Assembly: GCF_018780565.1 (NCBI RefSeq)
Contig: NZ_JADMJN010000005.1
Span: 496,001 to 560,000 of the forward strand
Source of the DNA: Rhodoferax sp.
GTDB lineage: Bacteria; Pseudomonadota; Gammaproteobacteria; Burkholderiales; Burkholderiaceae_C
DNA length: 64,000 bases
Reading direction: 5' to 3'
Made by a program: the position numbers and the translations under genes. Shown here piece by piece: positions 34,785-45,988 of this stretch (positions within the stretch are counted from its first letter, which is position 1; every line of letters starts with the position of its first letter). The notes beneath the pieces were generated by a model, which ran no database searches, had not been told where the DNA came from, and was given only the letters and a program-made list of their open reading frames with translations.

Positions 34785-36077
34785 TCAACCCTTGGCAGCG
34801 CGATGACCGATATCCGTGCGGTATTGCATACCGTCGAAATGAATGCCCCGCAGCACTTCATAGGCCCGCTGCTGCGCCTGACGCACGTTATCCGCCAGCA
34901 CGGTGACACACAAAACGCGTCCGCCGGTGGTGAGCACATCGCCCTCTTGGATGGCCGTGCCGGCGTGGAATACGGCGGCATCGTCCTCCTCCTTGGGCAA
35001 ACCCGAAATGACATCCCCCTTGCGCGGATGCAACGGATAGCCATGCGCAGCCACAACCACACCCAATGCGGTGCGACGATCCCACTCCAACTCGACGTTA
35101 TCTAGGCGGCCGTGCGGACCGGGTTCAGTTGCGGCCAGCATGACGTCGACCAGATCGGTCTTGAGACGCATCATGATGGGTTGGGTTTCGGGGTCACCCA
35201 TACGGCAGTTGAATTCCAGCGTCTTGGGATGCCCATTGGTATCGATCATGAGCCCGGCGTACAGGAAGCCGGTATAGGGAATGCCATCCTGCTCCATGCC
35301 TTTGATGGTCGGCAAAATAATCTCGCGCATGGCGCGTGCATGCACATCGGGCGTGACCACCGGTGCGGGCGAGTACGCGCCCATGCCGCCGGTGTTGGGG
35401 CCCTGGTCACCGTCGAGCAAGCGCTTGTGATCCTGGCTGGTCGCCAACGCCAACACATTCTTGCCGTCGCACATGACGATGAAACTGGCTTCTTCACCGG
35501 CTAAAAACTCTTCGATGACAACGCGTGCGCCACCTTCGTTGTGAGACACCCCCAGGGTGTTGTCCACCAGCATGAAGTCCACCGCCTCGTGCGCCTCAGC
35601 CAAAGTCATTGCCACGACCACGCCCTTGCCAGCCGCAAGGCCATCGGCCTTGACCACAATCGGTGCACCGCGCTTCTCAAGGTAAGCATGTGCCGCCACA
35701 GGATCAGAAAACGTTTCGTATTCGGCCGTGGGAATACCGTGGCGTTTCATGAAGGCCTTGGAAAACGCCTTGGAACTCTCCAACTGGGCAGCAGCCTGAG
35801 TGGGGCCAAACACACGCAGGCCGTGCTTGCGAAACTCATCAACCACACCAGCGGCCAGTGGCGCCTCGGGGCCCACCACGGTCAGTGCAATCCTGTTCTC
35901 AATGGCCCACGCACGCAACTTCTGAACGTCCGTGATGTTGAGGTTCTCAAAACGAGCATCCAGTTCCGTACCGCCATTGCCCGGCGCTACGTAAATGGTT
36001 TGCACTTTGGGAGACTGTGCCAGTTTCCAGGCCAGGGCATGTTCACGGCCACCGCCGCCAATCACAAGTATGTTCAT
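34785..36077 (-). CDS. purD: Phosphoribosylamine-glycine ligase PurD
   Basis: Second step of purine synthesis, an ATP-grasp enzyme of 430 residues. It has [36 protein letters not shown], the ATP-grasp region [36 protein letters not shown] and [16 protein letters not shown]. The ATG overlaps the yebC stop by four bases. It belongs to the run from yebC to rng. Confidence 0.97.
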   Translation of the reverse strand: MNILVIGGGGREHALAWKLAQSPKVQTIYVAPGNGGTELDARFENLNITDVQKLRAWAIENRIALTVVGPEAPLAAGVVDEFRKHGLRVFGPTQAAAQLESSKAFSKAFMKRHGIPTAEYETFSDPVAAHAYLEKRGAPIVVKADGLAAGKGVVVAMTLAEAHEAVDFMLVDNTLGVSHNEGGARVVIEEFLAGEEASFIVMCDGKNVLALATSQDHKRLLDGDQGPNTGGMGAYSPAPVVTPDVHARAMREIILPTIKGMEQDGIPYTGFLYAGLMIDTNGHPKTLEFNCRMGDPETQPIMMRLKTDLVDVMLAATEPGPHGRLDNVELEWDRRTALGVVVAAHGYPLHPRKGDVISGLPKEEDDAAVFHAGTAIQEGDVLTTGGRVLCVTVLADNVRQAQQRAYEVLRGIHFDGMQYRTDIGHRAAKG

Positions 36078-36808
36078 AGTGCAGTGCTGTCAATCTGTGC
36101 GTTGTGGTAAATATTCTGTGTATCGTCGAGCTCTTCCAGGGCATCCAGCAGTTTCTGCATGCGCACGGCATCCTCACCAGCAAGCTCAATCGGATTCTCG
36201 GGGCGCATGGTGACCTCGGCCATTTCCGGCTTCAGGCCTGCGGCTTCCAGTGCATTTTTAACAGTCTCAAAATCGGCAAAGGCCGTTAGCACCTCAATGG
36301 CACCGTCATCATCGGTAATCACGTCCTCGGCACCGGCTTCCAGCGCCACTTCCATCACCTTGTCTTCGTTCGTGCCGGGCGCGAATATCAGTTGCCCACA
36401 GTGCTTGAACTGAAACACCACCGAGCCCTCGGTACCCATGTTGCCGCCGTATTTGGAGAAGGCGTGGCGCACCTCCGCTACCGTGCGGACCTTGTTGTCG
36501 GTCATGGTGTCCACCACAATGGCCGCGCCGCCAATGCCATAGCCTTCGTAACGGATTTCCTCGTAGTGCACGCCTTCCTGGTTGCCGGTGGCCTTGTCAA
36601 TGTTGTATTTGATGCGGTCAGCCGGCATGTTGGCAGCCTTGGCCCGATCAATGGCCAGACGCAGACGGGGGTTGGTACTCAAATCTCCGCCGCCGGCACG
36701 TGCTGCCACCGTGATTTCACGGATGATGCGCGTCCAGATCTTGCCCCGCTTCTCGTCCTGGCGACCTTTGCGGTGCTGAATATTGGCCCATTTACTATGT
36801 CCTGCCAC
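36074..36808 (-). CDS. yebC: YebC/PmpR family protein
   Basis: A 244-residue member of the TACO1/YebC family, described both as a transcriptional regulator and as a translation factor that helps ribosomes at difficult motifs. The N-terminus [25 protein letters not shown] and the acidic central domain (DYDG-like [20 protein letters not shown]) are typical. It is the first gene of the minus-strand operon and diverges from the yjgR gene, whose start is 58 bases away. Confidence 0.95.
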   Translation of the reverse strand: MAGHSKWANIQHRKGRQDEKRGKIWTRIIREITVAARAGGGDLSTNPRLRLAIDRAKAANMPADRIKYNIDKATGNQEGVHYEEIRYEGYGIGGAAIVVDTMTDNKVRTVAEVRHAFSKYGGNMGTEGSVVFQFKHCGQLIFAPGTNEDKVMEVALEAGAEDVITDDDGAIEVLTAFADFETVKNALEAAGLKPEMAEVTMRPENPIELAGEDAVRMQKLLDALEELDDTQNIYHNAQIDSTAL

Positions 36809-36866
36809 GGGGAATCCTTCAAAAATTCGTTACGCTACAGGCTCAATTGTACTTTTTGAGGGTTTC

Positions 36867-38387
36867 ATGTCTGATCCGATCCTGATTGCACAACACGGCG
36901 AGACCCAATGTTTTCTTCGACCCGACAAAGCCAATCGCCACGGGCTCATCACGGGGGCCACTGGCACCGGCAAGACCATCACCTTGCAAACCATGGCAGA
37001 GGGCTTTTCCCGTATCGGCGTGCCGGTGTTCATGGCCGACGTCAAGGGTGACCTCACCGGCATCTCCCAGGCTGGAAAGTTGGGCGAAAAACTGGCCAAA
37101 GTCCTTGCAGAACGTGCACTCACAGCTCCTGAATTTGCAGCAAGCCCCACGACCCTGTGGGACGTGTATGGCGAACAAGGCCACCCGGTACGCGCCACGG
37201 TCAGCGATTTGGGGCCGCTGCTGCTGGCGCGCATGCTCAACCTGAACGAAACGCAAGCCGGTGTTTTGCAACTGGTCTTCAAGATTGCGGACGACGATGG
37301 CCTGCTGCTGCTGGACATGAAAGACCTGCGGGCCATGTGCCAGTTGGTGGGCGACAACGCCTCCGACTTCACCACTGAATACGGCAATATCAGCGCGGCC
37401 AGCGTTGGCGCCATCCAGCGGGGCCTGATGCAGATCGAGGCCCAGGGCGGCGACAAGTTCTTTGGCGAGCCTATGCTCAACATCGAGGATTTCATGCAAA
37501 CCGACGCCAACGGACGCGGAGTGATCAATGTGCTGGCAGCCGACAAGCTGATGAATTCGCCCCGCATGTACGCCACCTTCCTGTTGTGGCTGCTCAGCGA
37601 ACTGTTCGAGAACTTGCCCGAGGTGGGCGACCTGGACAAGCCGAAGATTGTGTTTTTCTTTGACGAGGCCCACCTGCTGTTTGCCGACGCGCCGAAGGTG
37701 TTGATGGAACGCATTGAACTGGTGGTGCGCCTGGTACGCTCCAAAGGAGTGGGCGTGTATTTTGTGACGCAGAACCCGCTGGATATTCCGGACTCCGTAC
37801 TGGCTCAGTTGGGCAACCGTGTGCAGCATGCGTTGCGCGCCTTCACGCCCCGTGACCAGAAAGCGGTCAAATCCGCCGCCGAAACCATGCGGCAAAATCC
37901 CCAGCTCGACATCGAAGCCGCCATCACCGAGCTGGCGGTGGGTGAGGCGCTGGTGAGTTTTCTCGACGAAAAAGGCCGCCCGGGCGTGACCGAACGCGTG
38001 TACGTGCTGCCACCTGCAAGCCAGATCGGACCGATCACACCCGAACAGCGCAAGGCCCTGATGGCGGAATCGGTCGTGGCGGGGGTCTATGAGAAAACGC
38101 TGGACCGCGACTCTGCCTTTGAAAAGATCAAGGGCCGCACCGAGGAACGCCTGGGTGCCCAGCCGGCGGCGCCCGCAACACCCAATGACGAAAAAGCACA
38201 GGAGACCTCCGCTGGCGGGGGTCTGCTCGACAGCATTGGCTCCATTTTTGGCGGCGGTGCGCGGCGAACCCGCACCAGCGCTGGTGAGCAGATGATCCGC
38301 AGCGCCGCCAGTGCGGTAGGCCGCGAGGTGGGCCGACAGATCATCCGTGGCGTGCTCGGCGGCATATTTGGCGGCTCCAAACGCTAA
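36867..38387 (+). CDS. HerA/YjgR-type ATPase (DUF853)
   Basis: A 506-residue P-loop ATPase of the DUF853 (YjgR) family, related to HerA helicases. Walker A is [12 protein letters not shown], Walker B region [19 protein letters not shown], sensor-like [37 protein letters not shown]. The C-terminal 80 residues are low-complexity with glycine repeats ([18 protein letters not shown]). Start at the ATG with GAGGG six bases upstream; an in-frame start at 36783 overlaps yebC and is rejected. Its cellular role is not established. Confidence 0.9.
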   Translation: MSDPILIAQHGETQCFLRPDKANRHGLITGATGTGKTITLQTMAEGFSRIGVPVFMADVKGDLTGISQAGKLGEKLAKVLAERALTAPEFAASPTTLWDVYGEQGHPVRATVSDLGPLLLARMLNLNETQAGVLQLVFKIADDDGLLLLDMKDLRAMCQLVGDNASDFTTEYGNISAASVGAIQRGLMQIEAQGGDKFFGEPMLNIEDFMQTDANGRGVINVLAADKLMNSPRMYATFLLWLLSELFENLPEVGDLDKPKIVFFFDEAHLLFADAPKVLMERIELVVRLVRSKGVGVYFVTQNPLDIPDSVLAQLGNRVQHALRAFTPRDQKAVKSAAETMRQNPQLDIEAAITELAVGEALVSFLDEKGRPGVTERVYVLPPASQIGPITPEQRKALMAESVVAGVYEKTLDRDSAFEKIKGRTEERLGAQPAAPATPNDEKAQETSAGGGLLDSIGSIFGGGARRTRTSAGEQMIRSAASAVGREVGRQIIRGVLGGIFGGSKR

Positions 38388-38462
38388 GAATTTTCCAGGC
38401 ACATGGTCAGCAGGAAGTTGCGGCAACAAGATCGCCATCGACCGTGAACTCAATGGCCACAG

Positions 38463-40391
38463 CTACATCCCGGCGTGTTTGCCACCCAATGCCCGGGCTA
38501 CCGCCGCGCCGAGCGTCGCCGCGTTGACGGGCTTGAGCACATAGTCATCCGCACCGGCATCCAGAGCGGCTTGGCGCTCTTCATCCAGAGCGCCAGCGGA
38601 CACGCCGATGATCGGGGTAGTCAATCCCGCAGCACGCAATCTGCGCGTGGCCTCCAGGCCATCCATGACCGGCATCTGGGCATCCATCAGGATCAAGTCA
38701 AAAGTCTGGTTGGCTGCCATATCCACAGCCTCCTGCCCGTTTTCTGCAACAACCGGCTCACCTCCGCCCAGGCGCTGCAGCAATCCAAGCATCACCATGC
38801 GATTCACCGGATGATCCTCCACGACCAGAACGCGCACATGTTTCGTCAAAGGCAACGCAGGGGCGGCCATGGTGTCAAGCCCTTCAGGCTGCCGCTTCGC
38901 CCCCGCGACTGCCGCACCCAGCGTGGCGGTGAACCAGAACTCAGAACCCAGCCCTGGCTCGCTGTTGACGCCGATCTCCCCACCCATCATTTCCACCAGT
39001 CGTTTACAGATTGCCAAGCCAAGGCCGGTGCCACCATATTTGCGGGTGGTAGAACTGTCGGCCTGCTCGAAGCTTCGGAACAGGCGCCCGGCTTGCTCCG
39101 GCGTGAGTCCGATGCCGGTATCGCGCACCGAAAAGCGCAGGCCAACCTTGGCGCCCTCGGTCGAATCAAGGCGCGGTGAGATCGCGTCTGACAAACTGAC
39201 ACGGACATCGATACGGCCATGCTCGGTGAATTTGAAGGCGTTCCCCACCAAATTGAACAGGATCTGGCGCAGTCGAACTGCGTCACCCAGCAACACAGAT
39301 GGTGTTGCCGGATCTGCCGTGCAACTGAAAGTGGGACCCCCCTCGCGCAGGCGGAAACGGAACAAGGCGGTCAACTCATCCAGCAACGGTGCCAGAGAAA
39401 AGTCCGTGCGCTCCAGCTGAAGTTTGCCGGCCTCAATCTTTGAAAAATCGAGGATGTCATTGAGAATGGCCAGCAGGGTTTCGCCACTGGAACGTATGGT
39501 TCGCACATACTCGGTTTGCTCGGTATTGAGGTCTGTGCCAGACAGCAACTCGGCAAGGCCCAGTACACCGTTCATGGGGGTGCGGATTTCATGCGACATC
39601 ATGGCCAGAAACTCGCCCTTGGCAGCGCTGGCACGTTTGGCTTCGTCGTGAGCATGCACCAATTCCTGCTGCGTGCGGTAGCGCTCGGTCACATCGCGGT
39701 ACGAGTACACACGACCAATGACTTCCTTGCCCGCGTTGGCGATGTGCACACTGCTTTCGAAAACCCGACCATCCTTCAGGTACAGCGTTTCAAAACCCTG
39801 GTCCTGCCTGCCTTCCAGCAGCTCGATGCACTGCGACTGCATATGACGCATGACGCCCGCATCATCGCGATCAACCAGAAGATTTTCCGGCAAACCCCAC
39901 ATGCTCGAAAAGCGCTGATTCATGTTGATGATGGCGTCTTCGTGGTTCACCAGCAAGATGCCATCGGCCGTGGCTTCCAGGGTAGCGCGCAGACGTGACC
40001 CCATGTTGGCCAATTCGGTTTCAATGAGATTTTGGTGCGATGCAGGCACGGCGCGCAGCGTATACCGCAACGGCAGGTCACTGACTTTTTGCACGGACTT
40101 GGTGACATTGAGCACCCGCCCGTCGGCGCAACGCAGCGAGCTCTCGACTTCACGCAAGCCGTTGTGCGAACGCATCTCATCCCAGAAGAACATGTCGGAC
40201 AGCGCGCACTCAAATTCGCCAATGGATTGGCCGACCAAATTTTCACCGGCATAACCCAAATGCGCGGATGCCGCAGTATTGGCGGCCAGAATGCACGAAG
40301 TGTCACCGTCGATAAGCAGAAGAATCTCGCTGCTGGCCTGCAGCAGCAGCGAATCAAACTGACCGGGATCTGGCAAATGGTTCACTATCAC
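38463..40391 (-). CDS. PAS-PAS hybrid histidine kinase with receiver domain
   Basis: A soluble sensor of about 642 residues: two PAS regions (about 10-110 and 135-245), HisKA with [17 protein letters not shown] (phospho-His about 270), HATPase with NAFKF, DTGIGL and [19 protein letters not shown], and a C-terminal receiver with [10 protein letters not shown] and phospho-Asp in [13 protein letters not shown]. The GTG at 40391 overlaps the HD-GYP stop by four bases; a GTG at 40385 with AAAGGG five bases upstream is equally possible. Its PAS pair is clearly similar to that of 11961-14369. Confidence 0.9.
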   Translation of the reverse strand: MIVNHLPDPGQFDSLLLQASSEILLLIDGDTSCILAANTAASAHLGYAGENLVGQSIGEFECALSDMFFWDEMRSHNGLREVESSLRCADGRVLNVTKSVQKVSDLPLRYTLRAVPASHQNLIETELANMGSRLRATLEATADGILLVNHEDAIINMNQRFSSMWGLPENLLVDRDDAGVMRHMQSQCIELLEGRQDQGFETLYLKDGRVFESSVHIANAGKEVIGRVYSYRDVTERYRTQQELVHAHDEAKRASAAKGEFLAMMSHEIRTPMNGVLGLAELLSGTDLNTEQTEYVRTIRSSGETLLAILNDILDFSKIEAGKLQLERTDFSLAPLLDELTALFRFRLREGGPTFSCTADPATPSVLLGDAVRLRQILFNLVGNAFKFTEHGRIDVRVSLSDAISPRLDSTEGAKVGLRFSVRDTGIGLTPEQAGRLFRSFEQADSSTTRKYGGTGLGLAICKRLVEMMGGEIGVNSEPGLGSEFWFTATLGAAVAGAKRQPEGLDTMAAPALPLTKHVRVLVVEDHPVNRMVMLGLLQRLGGGEPVVAENGQEAVDMAANQTFDLILMDAQMPVMDGLEATRRLRAAGLTTPIIGVSAGALDEERQAALDAGADDYVLKPVNAATLGAAVARALGGKHAGM

Positions 40392-41719
40392 CCTTTGGGG
40401 TTGGCACTGGCATCGCCGCTCGCACCGTCAAAAAAGTAAGTCACCCGTTTACGCGGATTGAGGTATGCCGCAACCTTCGGCGGCAGCAAAGCTGGCGAAA
40501 TCGATTTGGTGATATTGATTTCGCTTTCTTTTTCAAGGTCGAGCATGATCGCCTGATCCTTGGGCACTGCCTCGTCATAAACCATGACCCAGGGGCGAAG
40601 AGGCTTCTTGGGATTGACCGAGGTCACCATCGCCAGTGCATCGGTGGACAACTGTACGATGGAGCCCGGCGGATACACCCCCAGACTGCGAATCATCAAC
40701 TGCAGGGCTTTTGCATCGAACTTGCTGCGTCGCTGCGCAAACATGAATGACAGCGCCTGGTGGGGCGTCATCGCCTTTTTGATGTCCACTGGATTGCACA
40801 AATTGTCATAGTGATTGACCAGCGAAACCAGGCGCGCGGCCTCCGTCATACGCTCGCTCTTGAGGCCTTTGGGAAAACCACTGCCATCGGCCAATTCGTG
40901 GTGCTGATCAATCACAGCCAGCGCTCCTGGCGTCAGTCCCAGTTTGGCACCAATCGCGGACCCATAATCCACGTGCAGGTTTCGCAGGGACCGCTCCACA
41001 TTGTTGTAATCCTCAGGGGGCTTTCTGAGCACTTTGTCAGGAATATCCATCAAACCGACATCGTGGATCATGGAGCCGATGCCCAAATCGCGGGCTGACG
41101 CTGCATCCAGTCCCATGTCCTTTGCCAGCATCATGGCCAGGATGGTGACGTTCAGGCTGTGAAAGTACACCTCCTCGCCTCCCGCCTTGTCCCCCATGAC
41201 ATGCAGGGTCGCTTCGGGGCTTTCCAGAAAGGCATCAATCATCTGCTCCACCAGAGCCCCCATATCCTGCAGCGTCTCCTTGGGGCGGGACAGCAGATTG
41301 CGGTTGAGATTTTTCATGGTGGCCACCGCCTTGCCAAAGGCCCGCTCTACGTTGGCGACCTGCTCCAGCCGTTTTGCCTGGGCCGCAGAACGTTCGCGCT
41401 TGGCAAGGTCCGCTTCACTGGGTGGAGCAGCGGGCATTTCCGTGGGCGCTGCCGGTACCGGCCTTGCTATGTCAGCAAGGAGCGGCGCTGATGCCGACAG
41501 TGCGGCAAGCGCCGGAGCATCACTGCGTGCAGGGTCATAGCGGTATTTAGGCAGATTCAGGCCACGCAACTCACGCAACTGGTCTTCATTTCGAATCTTG
41601 AAACTGCTCAGCGTGAAGTTGTGCTTGAACCAGGGCAATTCAATCATCACAAAGATGCCGACGCGCAACTGCTCCGCACTCAAATAGTTAACTGTCAACT
41701 CGCTGGATTCGACCGCCAT
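40388..41719 (-). CDS. DUF3391/HD-GYP domain protein, second copy
   Basis: A 443-residue paralogue of 14366-15679: a DUF3391-like start ([19 protein letters not shown]), an alanine/proline linker near 85-125, then an HD-GYP domain with [12 protein letters not shown] (the Lys of HDxGK is Leu), a later His in HVDYGSAIG and [11 protein letters not shown]. The last ligand position reads [14 protein letters not shown] at 41719 with AAGGGA five bases upstream; a longer frame to 41764 is rejected. It heads a coupled pair with the hybrid kinase. Confidence 0.88.
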   Translation of the reverse strand: MAVESSELTVNYLSAEQLRVGIFVMIELPWFKHNFTLSSFKIRNEDQLRELRGLNLPKYRYDPARSDAPALAALSASAPLLADIARPVPAAPTEMPAAPPSEADLAKRERSAAQAKRLEQVANVERAFGKAVATMKNLNRNLLSRPKETLQDMGALVEQMIDAFLESPEATLHVMGDKAGGEEVYFHSLNVTILAMMLAKDMGLDAASARDLGIGSMIHDVGLMDIPDKVLRKPPEDYNNVERSLRNLHVDYGSAIGAKLGLTPGALAVIDQHHELADGSGFPKGLKSERMTEAARLVSLVNHYDNLCNPVDIKKAMTPHQALSFMFAQRRSKFDAKALQLMIRSLGVYPPGSIVQLSTDALAMVTSVNPKKPLRPWVMVYDEAVPKDQAIMLDLEKESEINITKSISPALLPPKVAAYLNPRKRVTYFFDGASGDASANPKG

Positions 41720-41918
41720 CAAAGTCCCTTGTTTGTAAAATTTCCGACAGGCTCGCCGCAACAACTTTTGGTGCGACAGCTATTCTTGTCCTACCGAAAA
41801 AGTCTAACGCAGAAGCTGCATCCATGCGGCATTCATGAAAGCAATATTTGCCGCGACGCCTGCCGGGGCGCTGAGGTATGAACAGAAATAGAAATAAAGG
41901 GAAGATTGCGTCTCGAAA

Positions 41919-42614
41919 CTATTGACCGGGGCGGGACTGGGTCATGTAGTGCAGCACCAATTTGTCGTGCTGCGTGACCGACTTGAACGCCAGCCCTATG
42001 AAAAAACCATCCTGCCCGTTGGCCGTGGCACTGCTGTTGCTACTGTGGCAGATGCTGGTGACCAAATTCAGTTCAACTGGAGCGCCTTCAAAATCGACCG
42101 AAAACGACAGGCTAACGGCACTGCCGATAGCTCCCAAACCAGTGGCGCAACTCACCATGGCGCCGGAGGTGCTAATGTCAATCAGGGTCGCCGACCGGGT
42201 CGAAGCACCGACGCCGCTCGACTCAAGCGGCAATGTCACCACAGCAGGCATGGCCGTCTTGATGCGCATCGACTGGCGCACCAGGCGAGCGTCGACCTGT
42301 TTGGGATACTGCAACAAGGCATAAGCAAAAGGTTTCTCAAAGGTCTGCAGAACTTTGCTCAGAAACGAAAATTCATGCTGCCCGGTGAAGCCGCGCACAA
42401 TGCAGACCTCGCCCTCCTCCAGCTCGGTCTTGGCGCCGTCAGGCCCCACGGGGCCCACCATGACACCCTTGCCTTCAATGGCAGCTAGAAAAAGGGATTC
42501 CTTTTTGGATGCACCCTCCACAATTCGCCGCGTCTGCAAGGCCATGCCAGGGCGCAGGCGCAGACCACGCAAGGCAAGGGTGGCTACGTCGGCACTGCTG
42601 ATGTCGTCTTTCAT
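41919..42614 (-). CDS. PilZ domain c-di-GMP receptor (YcgR-like)
   Basis: A 231-residue protein with an N-terminal YcgR-like beta domain (about 15-105) and a C-terminal PilZ domain. The c-di-GMP ligands are intact: RxxxR in LVRQSMRIKTAMP and DxSxxG in LIDISTSGAMV. Such proteins act as molecular brakes or effectors for flagella, pili or exopolysaccharide. It lies upstream of the HD-GYP/kinase pair with a 199-base gap containing no gene, so it may be a separate transcript from relA's 3' side. Confidence 0.88.
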   Translation of the reverse strand: MKDDISSADVATLALRGLRLRPGMALQTRRIVEGASKKESLFLAAIEGKGVMVGPVGPDGAKTELEEGEVCIVRGFTGQHEFSFLSKVLQTFEKPFAYALLQYPKQVDARLVRQSMRIKTAMPAVVTLPLESSGVGASTRSATLIDISTSGAMVSCATGLGAIGSAVSLSFSVDFEGAPVELNLVTSICHSSNSSATANGQDGFFIGLAFKSVTQHDKLVLHYMTQSRPGQ

Positions 42615-42728
42615 CCATGGCTTTCGGTGAAGGTGGGGCCAGCTTGCTGCGGCGGGGATTCCAAGGTGCTTGTCTACGCCCGGAATTTATCAGAACTTGG
42701 TTACGTTTCTGTGGAGGGAACAAGCTGG

Positions 42729-44957
42729 TTACCTGCGCCGGGCGGAACGCACGCCATTCAACTCGGCCACGATACCCAGCACCCGGGCCAGGCCACCGGA
42801 CTGGGTCACTTCCACGGTGAAGGTCATCCAGGCTGTTCCCTTGACCGATTGGGTCTGCACGCCGATGACGTTCATTTTTTCCTTGGCAAAAACCTCGGAA
42901 ATATCCCGTAGCAACCCCTGCCTGTCGGCCGCCTCCACCGCCACGTCCACCGGGTAAACGGCAGGTACGGCGGATTGCGGATGACCCCACTCCACTTCAA
43001 TGACGCGCTCCCCGTTCTTGGCCACCATCTCGCGCAAATTCGAGCAGTCCGTACGGTGCACGCTCACGCCCTTGCCCCGCGTCACAAAGCCACAGATCGC
43101 ATCGGGTGGCGCGGGCTTGCAGCACTTGGCAAGTTGCGTCATGAGGGAGTCAACACCGACTACCAGCACCCCGCCTTTGCCCGCGTTGACTGCGCTGCGC
43201 GGTTTCCTCAGCGTCGGAAAATCATCCTCAGGCAACACCGGCTCGGGCGGACGCAGCACAATTTCGATGTTGCGCAGCGAGAACTCGTCTTTCCCGACCA
43301 CCTCAAAAAGCTCTTCCGCCGAATTGAAGCCCAGTTGCGACGCCAGGTCGTCCAGCTTGATGGCGGTCTTGCCCTCGCGCTGAAGCAGCTTTTCAACCGC
43401 CTCCCGGCCCTTGGCCACGGTTTCCCCCATGGCCAGCGCGTTGAACCAGGCCCGCACCTTGGCACGGGCGCGGTGGCTGACCAGATAACCCAGTTCAGGA
43501 TTGAGCCAGTCGCGCGAGGGCCCTCCCTCTTTGGCCACGGTAACCTCTACAGTTTGACCATTTTTCAGCGGCGTGTTCAGCGGCACCATGGCACCATCTA
43601 CCCGGGCACCACGGCAACGATGGCCCAGCAAGGTGTGTACGCTGTAGGCAAAGTCGACCGCGGTGGCGCCCTGAGGCAACTCCACAATGGCAGCATCTGG
43701 CGTCAGGACATAGATACGATCCTCAAAGGCGCCCTGCTCGTGTCCGCCGGAAAGATCGCGCTCCCAGGCCAGCAACTGGCGCAGCACGGCGATCTTGGCA
43801 TCGTAGGCGCCGCTGGCCGAAACACCTGAATACCCCTTGACACCAGCCTCCTTGTAGGCCCAGTGCGCGGCTACACCGTGTTCGGCATGATCGTGCATGG
43901 CCTGGGTGCGAATCTGAATCTCGATGGGTTGCCCTGCCTGGTCTCGCACGACCGTGTGCAGAGACTGGTAGCCATTGACCTTGGGTTTGGCAATGTAGTC
44001 GTCAAACTCATCGCTCACCGGCGTGAACTGACTGTGCACCCAGCTCAGGGCCGCATAGCAATCAGGAATACTCGCCACCACGATGCGCAAGGCACGGATG
44101 TCGTACACCTGGTCAAACCCAAGCGACTTGCCGCGCATTTTTTTGACAATGCTGTAGATGTGCTTGGGGCGACCCTGCACGGTAGCCACGATGTCCTGCG
44201 CCTTCAGATCTTCTTGCAGCTTGGCACGCAAACGCTCCACATAGGCTTCGCGCTCGACCCGCTTTTCATCAAGCAGGCGGGCGACCTCCCGATAGGTTTC
44301 AGGCTCAAGAAAGCGAAATGCCAGGTCTTCCATCTCCCATTTGATTTCCCAGATGCCCAAGCGGTTGGCCAGAGGTGCGAACACCTGCAGGGCCTCGCGT
44401 GCCAACCCGGGTGGCACTGGCAACTTGGTGGCCGCGAAATGGCGCAGTGTTTGCAGGCGCGAGGCCAGACGCAACATCACCACACGCAAATCACGCGAAA
44501 AAGCCAGCAGCATCTTGCGCACGTTCTCGGTTTGCGCCGCGGCTGTTTGGGCCATGGGGATCGCTGTTGCCGCCCGTGCATTGGCCACCTGGGTCTGGCG
44601 GGCCAGACGCTGCACCCGCACCAGCTTGGTGGTCTCCACCGCCAGCGCGGCAAAGTTGTCGCCAAAGGCCTTGGCGATGACTTCCTGCGGCTTGTTCAGA
44701 TGATCACAGGCATAGACGAGGTAACTGGCTGCCTGCATGGCCTCGGATCCGCCAATGGTTTTCAGGATGGCGGCCACTGCATCGGCGTGGGCCAGGATAT
44801 TCTCGCCAGTGTCCAGCGTTTCACTGCTGAGCAGCGGCTCTGCAAAGGCACGGGCGCGCGACAGCGCATGAGCCTGTTCCGGCAGGGTCTGTGCTGTGGC
44901 GGCAATCAACTGCGGCAAGGGTGCCGAGCTATCGTGCTCGGCTGAAGTGCTTTTCAT
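42729..44957 (-). CDS. relA: GTP pyrophosphokinase RelA
   Basis: Ribosome-linked (p)ppGpp synthetase, 742 residues. The N-terminal pseudo-hydrolase domain reads YACDHLNKP where active enzymes have the HD/ED motifs. The synthetase domain has GRPKHIYSIVKKMRGK, YDIRALRIVV and EFDDYIAKPKVNGYQSLHTVV, i.e. the ExDD form of RelA and not the RxKD of SpoT. TGS (AIVELPQGATAVDFAYSVHT), a conserved-cysteine region (AKCCKPAPPDAICGFVTRGKG) and a C-terminal ACT domain follow. Co-directional with the alpha/beta hydrolase 18 bases upstream. Confidence 0.95.
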   Translation of the reverse strand: MKSTSAEHDSSAPLPQLIAATAQTLPEQAHALSRARAFAEPLLSSETLDTGENILAHADAVAAILKTIGGSEAMQAASYLVYACDHLNKPQEVIAKAFGDNFAALAVETTKLVRVQRLARQTQVANARAATAIPMAQTAAAQTENVRKMLLAFSRDLRVVMLRLASRLQTLRHFAATKLPVPPGLAREALQVFAPLANRLGIWEIKWEMEDLAFRFLEPETYREVARLLDEKRVEREAYVERLRAKLQEDLKAQDIVATVQGRPKHIYSIVKKMRGKSLGFDQVYDIRALRIVVASIPDCYAALSWVHSQFTPVSDEFDDYIAKPKVNGYQSLHTVVRDQAGQPIEIQIRTQAMHDHAEHGVAAHWAYKEAGVKGYSGVSASGAYDAKIAVLRQLLAWERDLSGGHEQGAFEDRIYVLTPDAAIVELPQGATAVDFAYSVHTLLGHRCRGARVDGAMVPLNTPLKNGQTVEVTVAKEGGPSRDWLNPELGYLVSHRARAKVRAWFNALAMGETVAKGREAVEKLLQREGKTAIKLDDLASQLGFNSAEELFEVVGKDEFSLRNIEIVLRPPEPVLPEDDFPTLRKPRSAVNAGKGGVLVVGVDSLMTQLAKCCKPAPPDAICGFVTRGKGVSVHRTDCSNLREMVAKNGERVIEVEWGHPQSAVPAVYPVDVAVEAADRQGLLRDISEVFAKEKMNVIGVQTQSVKGTAWMTFTVEVTQSGGLARVLGIVAELNGVRSARRR

Positions 44958-44975
44958 CCAGGTTTCACCAAATTC

Positions 44976-45872
44976 TTAGTCAAGCAGGAAAGATGCCACT
45001 GTTTGCACCTGATCGTCTGCAATGAAGGTGGGCGCATGGCCCACGCCCTCAAATTCCACCAGCCTTGCCTTGGGGCCGCGCCGTGTCATGGCCTGGGCAG
45101 TGTCACGCGAGAGCAGGTCGGACTGTGCACCGCGTGTCAAAAGGGTCGTCGCCTTGATGTTGTCATACAAATGCCAAAGCATGGCTTCGCCTTGTGCCGC
45201 AGACTCTTGTGTGACGCTACGAAACGGTACAGCAATCGCAGGGTCGTAATGCAGGATGACGCTGCCTGCAGCGTCCCCCACCGGCTTGACCATATGGCGT
45301 GACAATTCCAGCCACTGGGCTGGCGTATGCGGCCCAAAGCTGGTGGATAGGGCCCACATGACATCTGCTGCCTGCTGCAGTGAGGCAAACTGCCCTGCCT
45401 TGCCCAGGTATTCACCAATTCGCTGCAAGGCCTGCCACTGAATGCTGGGGCCCACGTCGTTCAACACCAGGCGCCGCACGGGAGTGGGCAAGGGCAAATC
45501 GGCTTGCCCGCACACAATCATGCCAATCAAGCCGCCCATGCTGGTGCCGACCCAATCCAGCGTGACGGGCTTGAGCTGCGCCAGCAGAACCAGCATGTCG
45601 GCTGCATAGGAAGGGATCTGATAGGCCATCGGGTCTTTGAGCCAATCACTCTGGCCGCGTCCTGCCACGTCCGGGCATACCACCCGAAGGTCATTGCCAG
45701 CCTTTTCACACAGGGTACGTGCCAACACGTCAAAGTCCCTCCCCTGGCGCGAAAGGCCATGCACGCACAGAACAACATGCTTGCCCTGCGGGTTACCCCA
45801 TTCCCAATAGGCCATGCGGTGCCCACCCGATGCATCAGGGCACAGTACGTAGTTCAGCTTAGGTTCAGACAT
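44976..45872 (-). CDS. Alpha/beta hydrolase
   Basis: A 298-residue cytoplasmic hydrolase of the alpha/beta fold. The oxyanion HG is in VLCVHGLSRQGRD, the nucleophile elbow is DWVGTSMGGLIGM (Ser), the acid is likely the Asp in LLTRGAQSDLLS and the base is the His in EGVGHAPTFI. The lid region at about 150-220 is variable. Substrate unknown. Conserved linkage to relA is not something I can confirm. Confidence 0.85.
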   Translation of the reverse strand: MSEPKLNYVLCPDASGGHRMAYWEWGNPQGKHVVLCVHGLSRQGRDFDVLARTLCEKAGNDLRVVCPDVAGRGQSDWLKDPMAYQIPSYAADMLVLLAQLKPVTLDWVGTSMGGLIGMIVCGQADLPLPTPVRRLVLNDVGPSIQWQALQRIGEYLGKAGQFASLQQAADVMWALSTSFGPHTPAQWLELSRHMVKPVGDAAGSVILHYDPAIAVPFRSVTQESAAQGEAMLWHLYDNIKATTLLTRGAQSDLLSRDTAQAMTRRGPKARLVEFEGVGHAPTFIADDQVQTVASFLLD

Positions 45873-45988
45873 GGTGCAATAAATGGTTTGATAATGTCAG
45901 TGTGCAGATAGCCAGGTGCGCTCGACTGTCTTCATGACCTTATCCTAATTCAATCGAAGCGCCCTCAGACCCATTACGGAGAAACACC

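Noticed and set aside
36843..38453. Minus-strand open frame of 536 codons opposite the YjgR gene
   Set aside because: It is an antisense shadow in GC-rich DNA: the plus strand has a complete ATPase with intact Walker motifs, while the antisense product is His/Gln-rich without recognisable domains.
41720..41918. Possible small gene between the second HD-GYP gene and the PilZ gene
   Set aside because: The only frames are short and lack a ribosome site or protein-like composition. The space is more likely promoter DNA.
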